This document shows, piece by piece, positions 29,796-37,796 of a stretch of DNA of 64,000 nucleotides (position 1 is its first letter; every line of letters begins with the position of its first letter). The translations under genes were made by a program, and so were the position numbers. The notes beneath the pieces are model-generated. The model was not told where the DNA came from, did not search any database, and saw only the letters and a list, made by a program, of their open reading frames with translations. The DNA lies in contig AQSA01000006.1 in the NCBI GenBank assembly GCA_000402815.1, forward strand, positions 23,952 through 87,951. Direction: 5' to 3'. The stretch comes from Candidatus Neomarinimicrobium atlanticum (GTDB taxonomy: Bacteria > Fidelibacterota > Marinisomatia > Marinisomatales > Marinisomataceae).

Positions 29796-31686
29796 TTTTA
29801 TGTTTCACGTGAAACGAACGCTTTAAATATACTAATAAAATAGATATATCTGTTGGTCTAATACCCGGTATTCTTTGTGCTTGACCTATTGTTTCCGGCA
29901 AAACAGACATAAGCTTTTCCCTTCCTTCGTTTGAAATGCTTTTTATTTTTTTATAATCAAAAGTTGAGGGAATAAACATCTCCTCATATATTTTAAGTTT
30001 TTCAATCTCTTCTTTTTGTCTGTTTATATAACCACCATACTTAATAATTGTTTCCGCCTCAAATAAAATTTCTTCGGCATGAGAGGGGTAGTTCTTTTTT
30101 ATTTTTTTAAAAACAGGAAGATCAAAAACCCCTATTTTTACTTGGGGCCTCTTAAGCAGTTGAGAAATTTTAATGGGTTCGGTTATGTTATTTTCTCCAA
30201 CAGAGGAAAGATGGCCGTTAATTTCTTTGGGCGCAATGTTTTCTTTTTCTAGCTGTAGTACAATATCTTGAGTTGCTTTGTTTTTTTTATCCAAATCCTT
30301 TAAGAGATTTTTTTCCAAAAGACCAAGCTTTGTTGAATATTTTAATAGTCTTTGATCTGCATTAGATGCTCTAAGTTGGAGCCTATATTCGGCTCGAGAA
30401 GTAAACATTCTATACGGTTCATTTGTATCTTTTAAAACCAAATCATCAATGAGAACGCCCATATAGGCGTCATTTCTTTTTAATAGCAGGGGTGGAGCGC
30501 CAATAATTTTTTGAGCTGCATTTATTCCAGCTAACAAACCCTGGGCTGACGCCTCTTCATAGCCAGAGGTACCGTTTATTTGTCCAGCAAGAAAAAGCCC
30601 CGATATTCCCTTTGTTTCTAGTGAGGTTTTTAGCTGAGATGGAAAAAAGAAATCATATTCAATGGCATATCCAGGACGTAAAAACTCCACAGAGTTTAAG
30701 CCTTCAACCGACCTTAAACATTGGAGTTGAATTTTTTCCGGAAGACTCGTTGAAAAACCATTAACGTATATTTGTTTAGAATTTGTCCATTCTGGCTCTA
30801 GTTGAAGTATGTGACTAGGGTTTTGTGAAAACTTATACACCTTATCTTCTATTGATGGACAATATCTCGGCCCCGCAGCCATAGTTTCACCTGAATACAT
30901 AGCAGACTTAGTTAAGTTTTCTAATATAAGTTCGTGAGTTGTTTGGTTTGTTCTAAAAGAAAAGCAAGGTTCGTCTTTTGGTAAAAATTTTTTGGTTTTA
31001 TATGATAGAGCTTTTGGTTTTTTATCTCCATATCCAGCCAAACCAACAGACCAATCAACAGAAGATTTTTTTATTCGGGGTGGCGTACCTGTTTTTAATC
31101 GCCCAGCATTAAAACCAAAAGACAAGAGAGACTCGGTTATTCCCTCAGATCTTTTTTCGTCAAGCCTTCCAGCCTTAATTTTTTCTTCACCAATATGTAT
31201 TAAACCATTTAAAAATGTGCCGCACGTTAAAATTGCTGCTTTACAAAAAAGCTCTGACCCGTCGGAAAAAATAACAGAATTAACAGATCCCCCAACTTCA
31301 TTTATTTTTATAACCTCACCCCCAATAACGCTCAAACCAACATCTTTTATATATTTTTGAACAACTTTTTCATATTTAATCTTATCTATTTGAGATCGGG
31401 GCGACCAAACAGAGCGGCCCTTAGAAAGGTTTAAGGTTTTGCTTTGAAGCGTTGCTTGGTCAGCAAAAAACCCCATAACACCACCCAGCACATCCAACTC
31501 TCTGACCATTTGCCCCTTAGCAAGGCCCCCAATAGCGGGATTACAAGACATTCTACCTATCGCTTTTATGTCCATAGAAACCAAAACAACATCTATCCCC
31601 AGTTTGTGTGCTACTAAGGCAGCTTCAATTCCTGCGTGGCCACCCCCAACAACAACCAAATCACACTTATTATTAATTCGTTTCAC
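29785..31686 (-). CDS. mnmG: tRNA uridine-5-carboxymethylaminomethyl modification enzyme MnmG
   Basis: 633 residues from a GTG start at 31686 that lies inside a parS palindrome. The FAD motif is VVGGGHAGIEAA near residues 11-22. CNPAIGGLAKGQMVREL lies near residue 48, a GTFLNG segment near residue 160, and the C-terminal tRNA-binding helical domain ends with YLKRSFHVKHKNGD. With MnmE it forms the cmnm5U34 modification of tRNA wobble bases. Its tail residues SFHVKH are encoded by the second parS site. It starts after the mnmE stop and overlaps surA. Confidence 0.97.
   Translation of the reverse strand: MKRINNKCDLVVVGGGHAGIEAALVAHKLGIDVVLVSMDIKAIGRMSCNPAIGGLAKGQMVRELDVLGGVMGFFADQATLQSKTLNLSKGRSVWSPRSQIDKIKYEKVVQKYIKDVGLSVIGGEVIKINEVGGSVNSVIFSDGSELFCKAAILTCGTFLNGLIHIGEEKIKAGRLDEKRSEGITESLLSFGFNAGRLKTGTPPRIKKSSVDWSVGLAGYGDKKPKALSYKTKKFLPKDEPCFSFRTNQTTHELILENLTKSAMYSGETMAAGPRYCPSIEDKVYKFSQNPSHILQLEPEWTNSKQIYVNGFSTSLPEKIQLQCLRSVEGLNSVEFLRPGYAIEYDFFFPSQLKTSLETKGISGLFLAGQINGTSGYEEASAQGLLAGINAAQKIIGAPPLLLKRNDAYMGVLIDDLVLKDTNEPYRMFTSRAEYRLQLRASNADQRLLKYSTKLGLLEKNLLKDLDKKNKATQDIVLQLEKENIAPKEINGHLSSVGENNITEPIKISQLLKRPQVKIGVFDLPVFKKIKKNYPSHAEEILFEAETIIKYGGYINRQKEEIEKLKIYEEMFIPSTFDYKKIKSISNEGREKLMSVLPETIGQAQRIPGIRPTDISILLVYLKRSFHVKHKNGD
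29801..29816. promoter_or_regulatory. parS-like centromere site (in mnmG 3' end)
   Basis: TGTTTCACGTGAAACG matches 15 of 16 bases of the ParB-binding parS consensus TGTTTCACGTGAAACA. The 14-bp core GTTTCACGTGAAAC is a perfect palindrome. It overlaps the last codons of mnmG just upstream of the surA start. parS sites cluster near oriC in most chromosomes with ParABS. No parA or parB is in the window. Confidence 0.8.
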
Positions 31687-31694
31687 GTGAAACT
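31679..31694. promoter_or_regulatory. parS-like centromere site (mnmE-mnmG junction)
   Basis: CGTTTCACGTGAAACT carries the perfect 14-bp palindromic core GTTTCACGTGAAAC of parS; the outermost bases differ from consensus (14 of 16). It spans the mnmE stop and the GTG start of mnmG, 1878 bp from the first site. Two exact 14-bp cores flanking one gene are very unlikely by chance. Confidence 0.78.
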
Positions 31695-32991
31695 ATTTCC
31701 CAACACAAAATGAAGAAAAGACAGTGTTTAACACGTCGTCTTTTGTTGTTTTATTTGTAATTTCATCTAAACAGAAAAGAGCTGCATTCAGGTCTTCAAC
31801 AGCAAGCTCAAGCCCAGATGAGCTAAGTAGGGAGTTTTTAGCTGTTACTAGTTGTTTTTCAGTTGAAACCAAACATGACAACTGTCTTTGTGATGTTATA
31901 ATAAATCCAAGATCGGAAAAGCCAGAAGAAACTCTTTTTAAAATAAGTTTTTTAAGTTTAGGTAAATTTTCACCAGTAAGAGCAGAAATAGATATATCAT
32001 ATTCTTTTCCATCCCAACCAAGATCCTTTTTATTGTGCACATATATAACGTTGTCATTTTCAGAAGACAAGACAGAGCCCGGTGCTCCTAAATATAAAAC
32101 AAGATCCGCAGACAAAATTTCTTCATTGCTTTTTCTCACCCCAATTTTTTCAATAACATCTTTCGTTTTTCTGATTCCAGCGGTATCCTTCAAAACACAG
32201 GGCACACCGTCGATATTAATAGTGTTTTCTAATACATCTCTTGTTGTTCCTTCAACCTCACTAACAATGGCCCTGTCTTTTTTTAACAATGCATTAAATA
32301 GGGTGGATTTGCCCGCGTTTGTTGGGCCGGCAAGAACAACCGTAGCTCCCGCAGTTAAAACGTTAACAGCATTAAAGCCCTCTATTGCAGAGCTTAGAGT
32401 GTTAACACAACTGTTTATAGTTTTTAAAGAATTTGATATGAGGTTTGGTTGAAGGTTTTCTTCAGATATGTCTAAATTAAATTCAATCTGACCAATTACT
32501 AAAATAATTTTATTTTTTATATTTAAAATGTTTTCAAGTAAAGAGCCATTAAGATTTTTATAGCTTAATTTTGCGCCTAAAATAGATTTTGAAGAAATAA
32601 GGGACGCCACAGATTCTGCCTGTGACATATCCATTTTCCCGTTTAGGTAGGCTCTTTTAGTAAACTCTCCCCCCGGAGCAGTTGTTGCGCCATAAGAACA
32701 GCAGAGAGCAATAGTTTTTTCAATAATAACAGGATTTCCATGAAGGTTAATTTCGACAAGATCTTCGCCGGTATATGTGTTCGGAGCAAAAAGAAAATTT
32801 ACCACAGCCTGGTCGTAAACAACTCCATCTACGTCAATAAGAGAAAAAAGAGAAGGGGAATTATGTTTATTTATCCTTGTTGGTTTTTTTATTAAAAGAG
32901 AGGTTATTTTGTGTGACTGATTTCCAGTAATGCGCACGACAGCAATACCACTAGAACCAAAGGGCGTTGAACACGCAACCACGGTGCCCAT
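31693..32991 (-). CDS. mnmE: tRNA modification GTPase MnmE (TrmE)
   Basis: 432 residues. The N-terminal formyl-THF-binding domain contains STPFGSSGIAVVRI near residue 8 and APGGEFTKRAYLNGK near residue 104. The G domain P-loop GPTNAGKSTLFNALL lies near residue 220, followed by GTTRDVLE and DTAG. The protein ends CVGK, the C-terminal C-x-GK motif essential for tRNA modification. It is the partner of MnmG, the next gene in the same direction. It starts 27 bases after yidC, across a GC-rich hairpin. Confidence 0.96.
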   Translation of the reverse strand: MGTVVACSTPFGSSGIAVVRITGNQSHKITSLLIKKPTRINKHNSPSLFSLIDVDGVVYDQAVVNFLFAPNTYTGEDLVEINLHGNPVIIEKTIALCCSYGATTAPGGEFTKRAYLNGKMDMSQAESVASLISSKSILGAKLSYKNLNGSLLENILNIKNKIILVIGQIEFNLDISEENLQPNLISNSLKTINSCVNTLSSAIEGFNAVNVLTAGATVVLAGPTNAGKSTLFNALLKKDRAIVSEVEGTTRDVLENTINIDGVPCVLKDTAGIRKTKDVIEKIGVRKSNEEILSADLVLYLGAPGSVLSSENDNVIYVHNKKDLGWDGKEYDISISALTGENLPKLKKLILKRVSSGFSDLGFIITSQRQLSCLVSTEKQLVTAKNSLLSSSGLELAVEDLNAALFCLDEITNKTTKDDVLNTVFSSFCVGK

Positions 32992-33000
32992 GTTATTTAG

Positions 33001-33018
33001 GCGGGGAAACTACCCCGC
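33001..33018 (-). terminator. GC-rich hairpin between yidC and mnmE
   Basis: GCGGGG AAACTA CCCCGC forms a six-base-pair all-G:C stem with a 6-base loop, immediately after the yidC stop and 10 bases before the mnmE start. No T-run follows on the minus strand, so it could be an attenuating or RNA-processing hairpin rather than a full intrinsic terminator. It stands out in an AT-rich genome. Confidence 0.5.
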
Positions 33019-34677
33019 TCAACCCTCTTTGTTAATTATTTTTTGTTGAGCTATTTGCATTACATTAAAACATAAATAATAAAGATTTAGACCCGACGGA
33101 AAACTATAAAAAAGAAAAAACATCATTCCAGGAAACATATATTTCATCATCTTTTGTGTGGCTTCTTGTGCGGGGTCACCGCCAGAGGGTTGGTTAGCCA
33201 TACCCGCCTGCATTGTATAATACATGGACGCTGACATTAAAAAGGGTAGCACGTTAAAAGGTATTTCCCCGATAAAAAACAGGGTGTCTGCCGCGGAAAG
33301 GTCGCTAATCCAAAAAACAAAAGATTCACCGCGAAACTCAATAGTGTTTCTAAACACCATAAAAACGGACATCAAGACAGGCATTTGTATTAACATTGGC
33401 AAACAGCCAGCAAGGGGGTTTATTTTGTTTTCTTGAAATAGGGCAGCAATTTTTTGCTGCTGGACGGTTGGGTTGTTTTTATATTTATTTTTAATATCAT
33501 TTAGTAGAGGGTTTATTTCCTGCATTTTTTTAGAAGACCTCAATTGTTTGGCCATCAAAGGATATGTGACAGTTTTGATTAGTATCGCAAACAAAATCAC
33601 CACAACACCATAGTTTGGTATTAGGCTATACATAAAGATCATAATACTATAAACCAACCAGGAAACAGAAGAAAGCCACTGCCAACCCAATATTTTTTCT
33701 TCAATACCAACACCCAGGTTGCTGATTTCTCCATATTCTAGGGGGCCAAAATACAAAGTTGTTTCTTCAAAATTTATATTTTGGTTTGTTATAATGTCGA
33801 CAGCAATTCTGTCTCCAGAAGAATATTTTGCAATTTCAACAAAGTCGGTTTTTTGCGGAACAAAAAAGACACCAAAGTATTTTGTTCTATAGCCCGCAAA
33901 ATCAGCAGGGCCGGTATATTGTTTTGAAGAGCGCTCTATTGTACCAGACGAAGACCCAAAAAGACCGGTAGACCCAGCCTTAAACGACTCTATGTCGCCG
34001 CCCTGTCCCACAAGACCCTCAAGAAACATACCATCTTGGGTAGGCTCTGTAAGGGGAAGTCCCCCAACCCAATCAAGTCTAAAATTTCCATCCAAAACAT
34101 CATCCTTAATACCCCTTAGGTTTGTATTAACAACGACCTCATAGCTATTATAGAAAAAAGTTAGATCTTTTTGAACAAAACCTTCACCCACCTGCAATAC
34201 ATAAGAAAGAGTTTCTGTTGGGTTGTCCTTGTTAAGAATAACAGAGTTTTTACCCTCAACAAACCAGGGTTTTGATTCAGACCAAAAGTCGTCTAGAAAA
34301 ACTTCCTCACCGGATTGGTTTATATAAGAAACAAGAAGATTGTTTTTGTTTTCTTCGTCAATTAAATCTAGAAAACCTTCACCATCTTTAAGGTGTTTTG
34401 TAACCAAAAAAGAGCTAAGAGAACCACCGTTTTTATTACTAATTCCGGCAGTAAAAAGCGGGGTTTCTACAGTATAAACCCTTTTTAAAAGGTCTGAAGA
34501 TTCTGGGGGGTTAACATAAGAAGCGGCCGGGCTCTTTTCCGTCTCCTGAAAGGCGTTCTCAACAGGAGAAACGCTTTCTGTTTCCTGGGGTTCAGGCGAA
34601 ATAAAATCAAGATATGTTGGCCAAAATAAAAGGATTGCCCCGATTAAAATAAAACCAATGAGCGTTTTTTGATCCAT
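33019..34677 (-). CDS. yidC: Membrane protein insertase YidC
   Basis: 552 residues. An N-terminal membrane anchor (KTLIGFILIGAILLFWPTYL) is followed by a periplasmic beta-sandwich domain of about 300 residues typical of Gram-negative YidC. A C-terminal five-helix insertase core spans residues 335-545, with YPLMAKQLRSSKKMQEI near residue 375 and GCLPMLIQMPVLMSVF near residue 420. It inserts membrane proteins with or without Sec. The ATG lies one base after the rpmH stop, with no rnpA or yidD between, unlike the common rpmH-rnpA-yidD-yidC order. Confidence 0.96.
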   Translation of the reverse strand: MDQKTLIGFILIGAILLFWPTYLDFISPEPQETESVSPVENAFQETEKSPAASYVNPPESSDLLKRVYTVETPLFTAGISNKNGGSLSSFLVTKHLKDGEGFLDLIDEENKNNLLVSYINQSGEEVFLDDFWSESKPWFVEGKNSVILNKDNPTETLSYVLQVGEGFVQKDLTFFYNSYEVVVNTNLRGIKDDVLDGNFRLDWVGGLPLTEPTQDGMFLEGLVGQGGDIESFKAGSTGLFGSSSGTIERSSKQYTGPADFAGYRTKYFGVFFVPQKTDFVEIAKYSSGDRIAVDIITNQNINFEETTLYFGPLEYGEISNLGVGIEEKILGWQWLSSVSWLVYSIMIFMYSLIPNYGVVVILFAILIKTVTYPLMAKQLRSSKKMQEINPLLNDIKNKYKNNPTVQQQKIAALFQENKINPLAGCLPMLIQMPVLMSVFMVFRNTIEFRGESFVFWISDLSAADTLFFIGEIPFNVLPFLMSASMYYTMQAGMANQPSGGDPAQEATQKMMKYMFPGMMFFLFYSFPSGLNLYYLCFNVMQIAQQKIINKEG

Positions 34678-34678
34678 A

Positions 34679-34819
34679 CTACGAAGAAACAGTTAGTTTT
34701 TTACGACCCTTTTTTCTTCTCGCGGCCAATACTTTTTTTCCACCCACGTTAGAGTTTCTTTCCATAAAGCCGTGCTTGTTTTTTCTTTTCCTATTACTAG
34801 GTTGGTATGTTCTTTTCAT
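34679..34819 (-). CDS. rpmH: 50S ribosomal protein L34
   Basis: 46-codon minus-strand gene. The start [18 protein letters not shown] and the end [14 protein letters not shown] are nearly diagnostic for L34. It is highly basic and the normal length. It begins 163 bases from the divergent dnaA ATG, the classical oriC-side position of rpmH. It leads the rpmH-yidC-mnmE-mnmG-surA run. Confidence 0.97.
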   Translation of the reverse strand: MKRTYQPSNRKRKNKHGFMERNSNVGGKKVLAARRKKGRKKLTVSS

Positions 34820-34982
34820 AATGCTTTGTTGCCGAAATATAGCCCAATATTATTGTTTGTGAAACAATAAAAACTATCTTAAAAAAGAAGAAAGAGAAAG
34901 AAAAGTTCTGGTTATAGGTAAAAAAGAATGTTAATCTAGTGGAATACAATTTATTTTTTTTGTTAACAACTTGTGGATAACT
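34820..34982. promoter_or_regulatory. rpmH-dnaA divergent regulatory region
   Basis: 163 bp between the divergent rpmH and dnaA starts with no gene. It contains a perfect 8-bp inverted repeat with a 3-base spacer at 34851-34869 (TATTGTTT GTG AAACAATA), a 10-bp palindrome TTGTTAACAA at 34960-34969, and a perfect DnaA box at 34972-34980 directly before the dnaA ATG. It must hold both promoters. The DnaA box suggests autoregulation of dnaA or a second origin element. Confidence 0.6.
34972..34980 (-). promoter_or_regulatory. DnaA box at dnaA start
   Basis: TGTGGATAA, the reverse complement of the consensus TTATCCACA, ends two bases before the dnaA ATG at 34983. Bound DnaA here would cover the translation and transcription start, the usual arrangement for autorepression. 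Confidence 0.72.
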
Positions 34983-36323
34983 ATGGACTATAAAAAAATT
35001 TGGAATAAAACAAAAAAAGATCTCAAGGGAGTTTTGCCGGAGCATGGATATGAAGCCTGGATTGAAACATTGTCTCCTGTTGGCGCAACAAATAACATAT
35101 TTATATTAGAAGCTCCAAACCAATTTGCTCACGACTGGATTATTAATAACTATCAAGACCTAATTGTTTCGTCTCTAAGGGAGCACGAAGGGGGTTTAGA
35201 TTTAAGGGTTGCCATTGCCCCACAATCACAGCAGAACGTGGTAGCAACCAGCCTGGCAAACAGTGAGCCCATCAAGCAAAGCAACGCAGGAAGAAGGCAC
35301 AATATTAACGCAGGAAACACCTTTGATTCTTTTATAGAAGGACCAAACAGTATTTTTGCAAAAAACGCAGCCCTAAATGTTTCTAAAAATCCTGGGTCTA
35401 GTGACTTTAACCCGCTTATTATATATGGGGGGGTCGGGTTGGGGAAAACCCACCTACTTCACTCAATCGCAAACACGCTTATTAGGGGAAAAAAACAACT
35501 TAATGTTGTTTTGGCGTCATCAGAAAAATTTACAAACGACTTTATTGCCAGTATCCAAGAAAATAGATCAATGGACTTCTCAAAGGTTTATAGAAAGGCA
35601 GACGTTCTGCTTATAGACGACATACAATTTTTCCAGGGCAAAGAACAAACACAGGAACAGTTTTTTCACACCTTTAACGACCTTTTTACGGCGGGAAAAC
35701 AGATTGTTATGACAGCAGATAGATATCCGGGCGAAATGGTTGGCCTTCAGGACAGGCTTCTTTCTAGATTTGAGTCAGGTCTTCATGCAGATATTCAACC
35801 ACCAGACTTTGAAACGAGGGTGGCGATACTGTCAAAAAAAGCACAACAAAATAATATAAAAATTTCCAGCGTTTTTTTAGAAAAGATAGCATCGCACGTT
35901 AGAACAAACATTAGAGACCTTGAAAGCTGTGTAACCAAAATTTTTGCACACGCAACATTTTCTGGAGAAGAAATCAGTGAGGCGCTAGTAGAGTCAATTA
36001 TCAGAGAAAGGCTTGGAGATCAAGGGTATGGACAAGCAACAATGCAAGACGTAATTAGCGGGGTTTGTAGTATTTTTGCAGTAAGCCAAGAAGAAATTGT
36101 TGGTCAATCCCGAAGAAAAAATATAGCAGAAGCAAGGCAGGTGGCCGCATACCTGGCTAGAGAGGTGTTAGATATGCCCCTAAACGCAATAGGGCTGCAC
36201 CTTGGAGGAAGAGACCATACAACAGTTATGCATTCTCATAAAAAAGTTACAGAACTCCTAAAAAAGGACGATAAATTTAAAAGACGTGTAGATATTATAT
36301 ATAATGAGTTAAATTTAAACTAG
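34983..36323 (+). CDS. dnaA: Chromosomal replication initiator protein DnaA
   Basis: About 446 residues from the ATG at 34983; an in-frame TTG at 34971 would absorb the DnaA box into the coding region and is less likely. Domain I has KIWNKTKKDLKG. The AAA+ domain has Walker A GGVGLGKTHLLH near residue 150 and Walker B VLLIDDIQFFQGKE near residue 210. The C-terminal helix-turn-helix domain IV has the DnaA-box-reading signature GGRDHTTVMHSH near residue 415. It initiates replication by binding DnaA boxes. ssb follows after 20 bases. Confidence 0.97.
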   Translation: MDYKKIWNKTKKDLKGVLPEHGYEAWIETLSPVGATNNIFILEAPNQFAHDWIINNYQDLIVSSLREHEGGLDLRVAIAPQSQQNVVATSLANSEPIKQSNAGRRHNINAGNTFDSFIEGPNSIFAKNAALNVSKNPGSSDFNPLIIYGGVGLGKTHLLHSIANTLIRGKKQLNVVLASSEKFTNDFIASIQENRSMDFSKVYRKADVLLIDDIQFFQGKEQTQEQFFHTFNDLFTAGKQIVMTADRYPGEMVGLQDRLLSRFESGLHADIQPPDFETRVAILSKKAQQNNIKISSVFLEKIASHVRTNIRDLESCVTKIFAHATFSGEEISEALVESIIRERLGDQGYGQATMQDVISGVCSIFAVSQEEIVGQSRRKNIAEARQVAAYLAREVLDMPLNAIGLHLGGRDHTTVMHSHKKVTELLKKDDKFKRRVDIIYNELNLN

Positions 36324-36343
36324 AATATTATAAAGGAACAAAA

Positions 36344-36790
36344 ATGGCAAAAGGAACAGTAAACAAAGTAACACTAATTGGAAGATTGGGACAAGACCCA
36401 GAAATTAGATTTTCTGGTGACGGAAAAGCAATAGCTTCGTTTAGCGTAGCAACCAACGAAAGTTGGAAAAACAAAAACGGAGAAATCCAAGAAAGAACAG
36501 AGTGGACAAAGTGCACGGCGTTTGGTGGAACAGCAGAAAAATATATCCAACCATACGTTAAAAAGGGAAGTTTAGTTTACATTGAGGGTTCTTTAAAGAC
36601 AGATAAGTGGCAAGATAAAGACGGAAACGACAAATATTCAACGGGAGTGGTTTTAAATAATTTTGGTGGAATACAAATTTTAGGAGGCGGAGAAGGTGGG
36701 GGCTATGAAAGAGCCGGAGGTATGGATCAAACACCGAAAACCTCAGAAGAAAATACGAGCCAAGTTACAGAAGACGACCTTCCTTTCTAG
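36344..36790 (+). CDS. ssb: Single-stranded DNA-binding protein
   Basis: 148 residues. An OB-fold N-terminal domain (NKVTLIGRLGQDPEIR, SFSVATNESWKNKNGE, EWTKCTAFGGTAEKY) is followed by a glycine-rich linker and the acidic tip DDLPF, which binds partner proteins. AAAGGA lies 9-10 bases before the ATG. Its place just behind dnaA suggests co-expression with replication initiation. Confidence 0.96.
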   Translation: MAKGTVNKVTLIGRLGQDPEIRFSGDGKAIASFSVATNESWKNKNGEIQERTEWTKCTAFGGTAEKYIQPYVKKGSLVYIEGSLKTDKWQDKDGNDKYSTGVVLNNFGGIQILGGGEGGGYERAGGMDQTPKTSEENTSQVTEDDLPF

Positions 36791-36799
36791 TTTTTAAGC

Positions 36800-37426
36800 G
36801 TGAAAACATCAAAACCGAGAAGCCGAACAACTAGAACTGTTTTAAGTTATATTTCGGCATTCCTTTGTTTTTTTCTTGTTAAAATGAACGTGTCTGGCAA
36901 AGAGAACTTGCCTAAAAACGGCCCATACATCTTAGCACCAAACCATATTGACAACATAGACCCATTTCCTCTTTCAGCGGCAATGAAAAAACCAATTACC
37001 TACTTAATGGCGGAAGATCAAAACCCTCTAAAATGGTACGAGGCATGGGCCCCAACCTCTTATGGGGTTCTTTTAGTAAATAGAAAAAAAATACAGCCAT
37101 CAACAATAAAGGCCCTACACAAACAAATTAAAAAAAATGAAATTGTGTGCATTTTTCCTGAAGGCACAGCGCTAAGCACGAAATTAAAAGAAGGAAAGAA
37201 TGGAGCTTCATTCTTTGCGGTGCGCCACGAAATACCAATAATTCCAGTCGCAATTTTTGGAACAGAAAAAGTGCTCCCCGCACTAAAAAGGTTTAAAAGA
37301 ACAAATATTAACATTACTTTTGGTAAACCAATATTTACTAGAGGCGAGGACAAGAAAAAACTTTCCGAGCTGACAAAAAAAACAATGAACGCAATTAGAA
37401 AAATGTTGCCCGAAGAGTATTGTTAA
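36800..37426 (+). CDS. 1-acyl-sn-glycerol-3-phosphate acyltransferase (PlsC family)
   Basis: 208 residues from the GTG at 36800. The acyltransferase motif HX4D lies at His49-Asp54 (NHIDNID), the substrate motif FPEGTALS near residue 116, and IPIIPVAIFG near residue 142. One N-terminal hydrophobic segment (VLSYISAFLCFFLV) anchors it to the inner membrane. It acylates lysophosphatidate to phosphatidate in phospholipid synthesis. It follows ssb by nine bases. Confidence 0.9.
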   Translation: MKTSKPRSRTTRTVLSYISAFLCFFLVKMNVSGKENLPKNGPYILAPNHIDNIDPFPLSAAMKKPITYLMAEDQNPLKWYEAWAPTSYGVLLVNRKKIQPSTIKALHKQIKKNEIVCIFPEGTALSTKLKEGKNGASFFAVRHEIPIIPVAIFGTEKVLPALKRFKRTNINITFGKPIFTRGEDKKKLSELTKKTMNAIRKMLPEEYC

Positions 37427-37439
37427 GAAGGAGAAAAAA

Positions 37440-37796
37440 ATGATTTATAACTTAGAAATATCAGCAAACCTAGCTTTTGACCTACTACGAATTTTATTGG
37501 CCGTTTCGCTTTTTTTTGTTTGGGTTGTTAGGTACGACAATATCATAAAAGAATTTAGAGATGACTATGATTTACCGGATTGGCTTCGAGACTTAGTGGG
37601 AATAATTAAACTATCATGTGCGGGTATGATATTAACCAACGATACACAGCTACAAATAGTTGCACTGATGTCAATAGCCTTTTTAATGTGTGCTGCTGTT
37701 GCAACCCACATAAGAGTTAAAAATCCTCCACACAAAATGCTACCCGCCACAACACTACTGCTGGTTTGTTTGGCTATGTTGTTTTTAGTTTTTTAA
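37440..37796 (+). CDS. DoxX-like small membrane protein
   Basis: 118 residues with four hydrophobic helices and a small charged loop (RDDYDLPDWLRDL) near residue 40. Helix spacing and the ATHIRVKNPPHKMLPA segment near residue 90 resemble the DoxX-like family (PF13564 style). Function is unknown. A clear ribosome binding site, AAGGAG, lies just before the ATG. The 3' end overlaps the convergent oxidoreductase gene by four bases. Confidence 0.7.
   Translation: MIYNLEISANLAFDLLRILLAVSLFFVWVVRYDNIIKEFRDDYDLPDWLRDLVGIIKLSCAGMILTNDTQLQIVALMSIAFLMCAAVATHIRVKNPPHKMLPATTLLLVCLAMLFLVF

Noticed and set aside
31724..32452. 242-codon plus-strand frame antisense to mnmE
   Set aside because: mnmE is intact with all GTPase and C-terminal motifs, and the antisense protein has no recognisable features.
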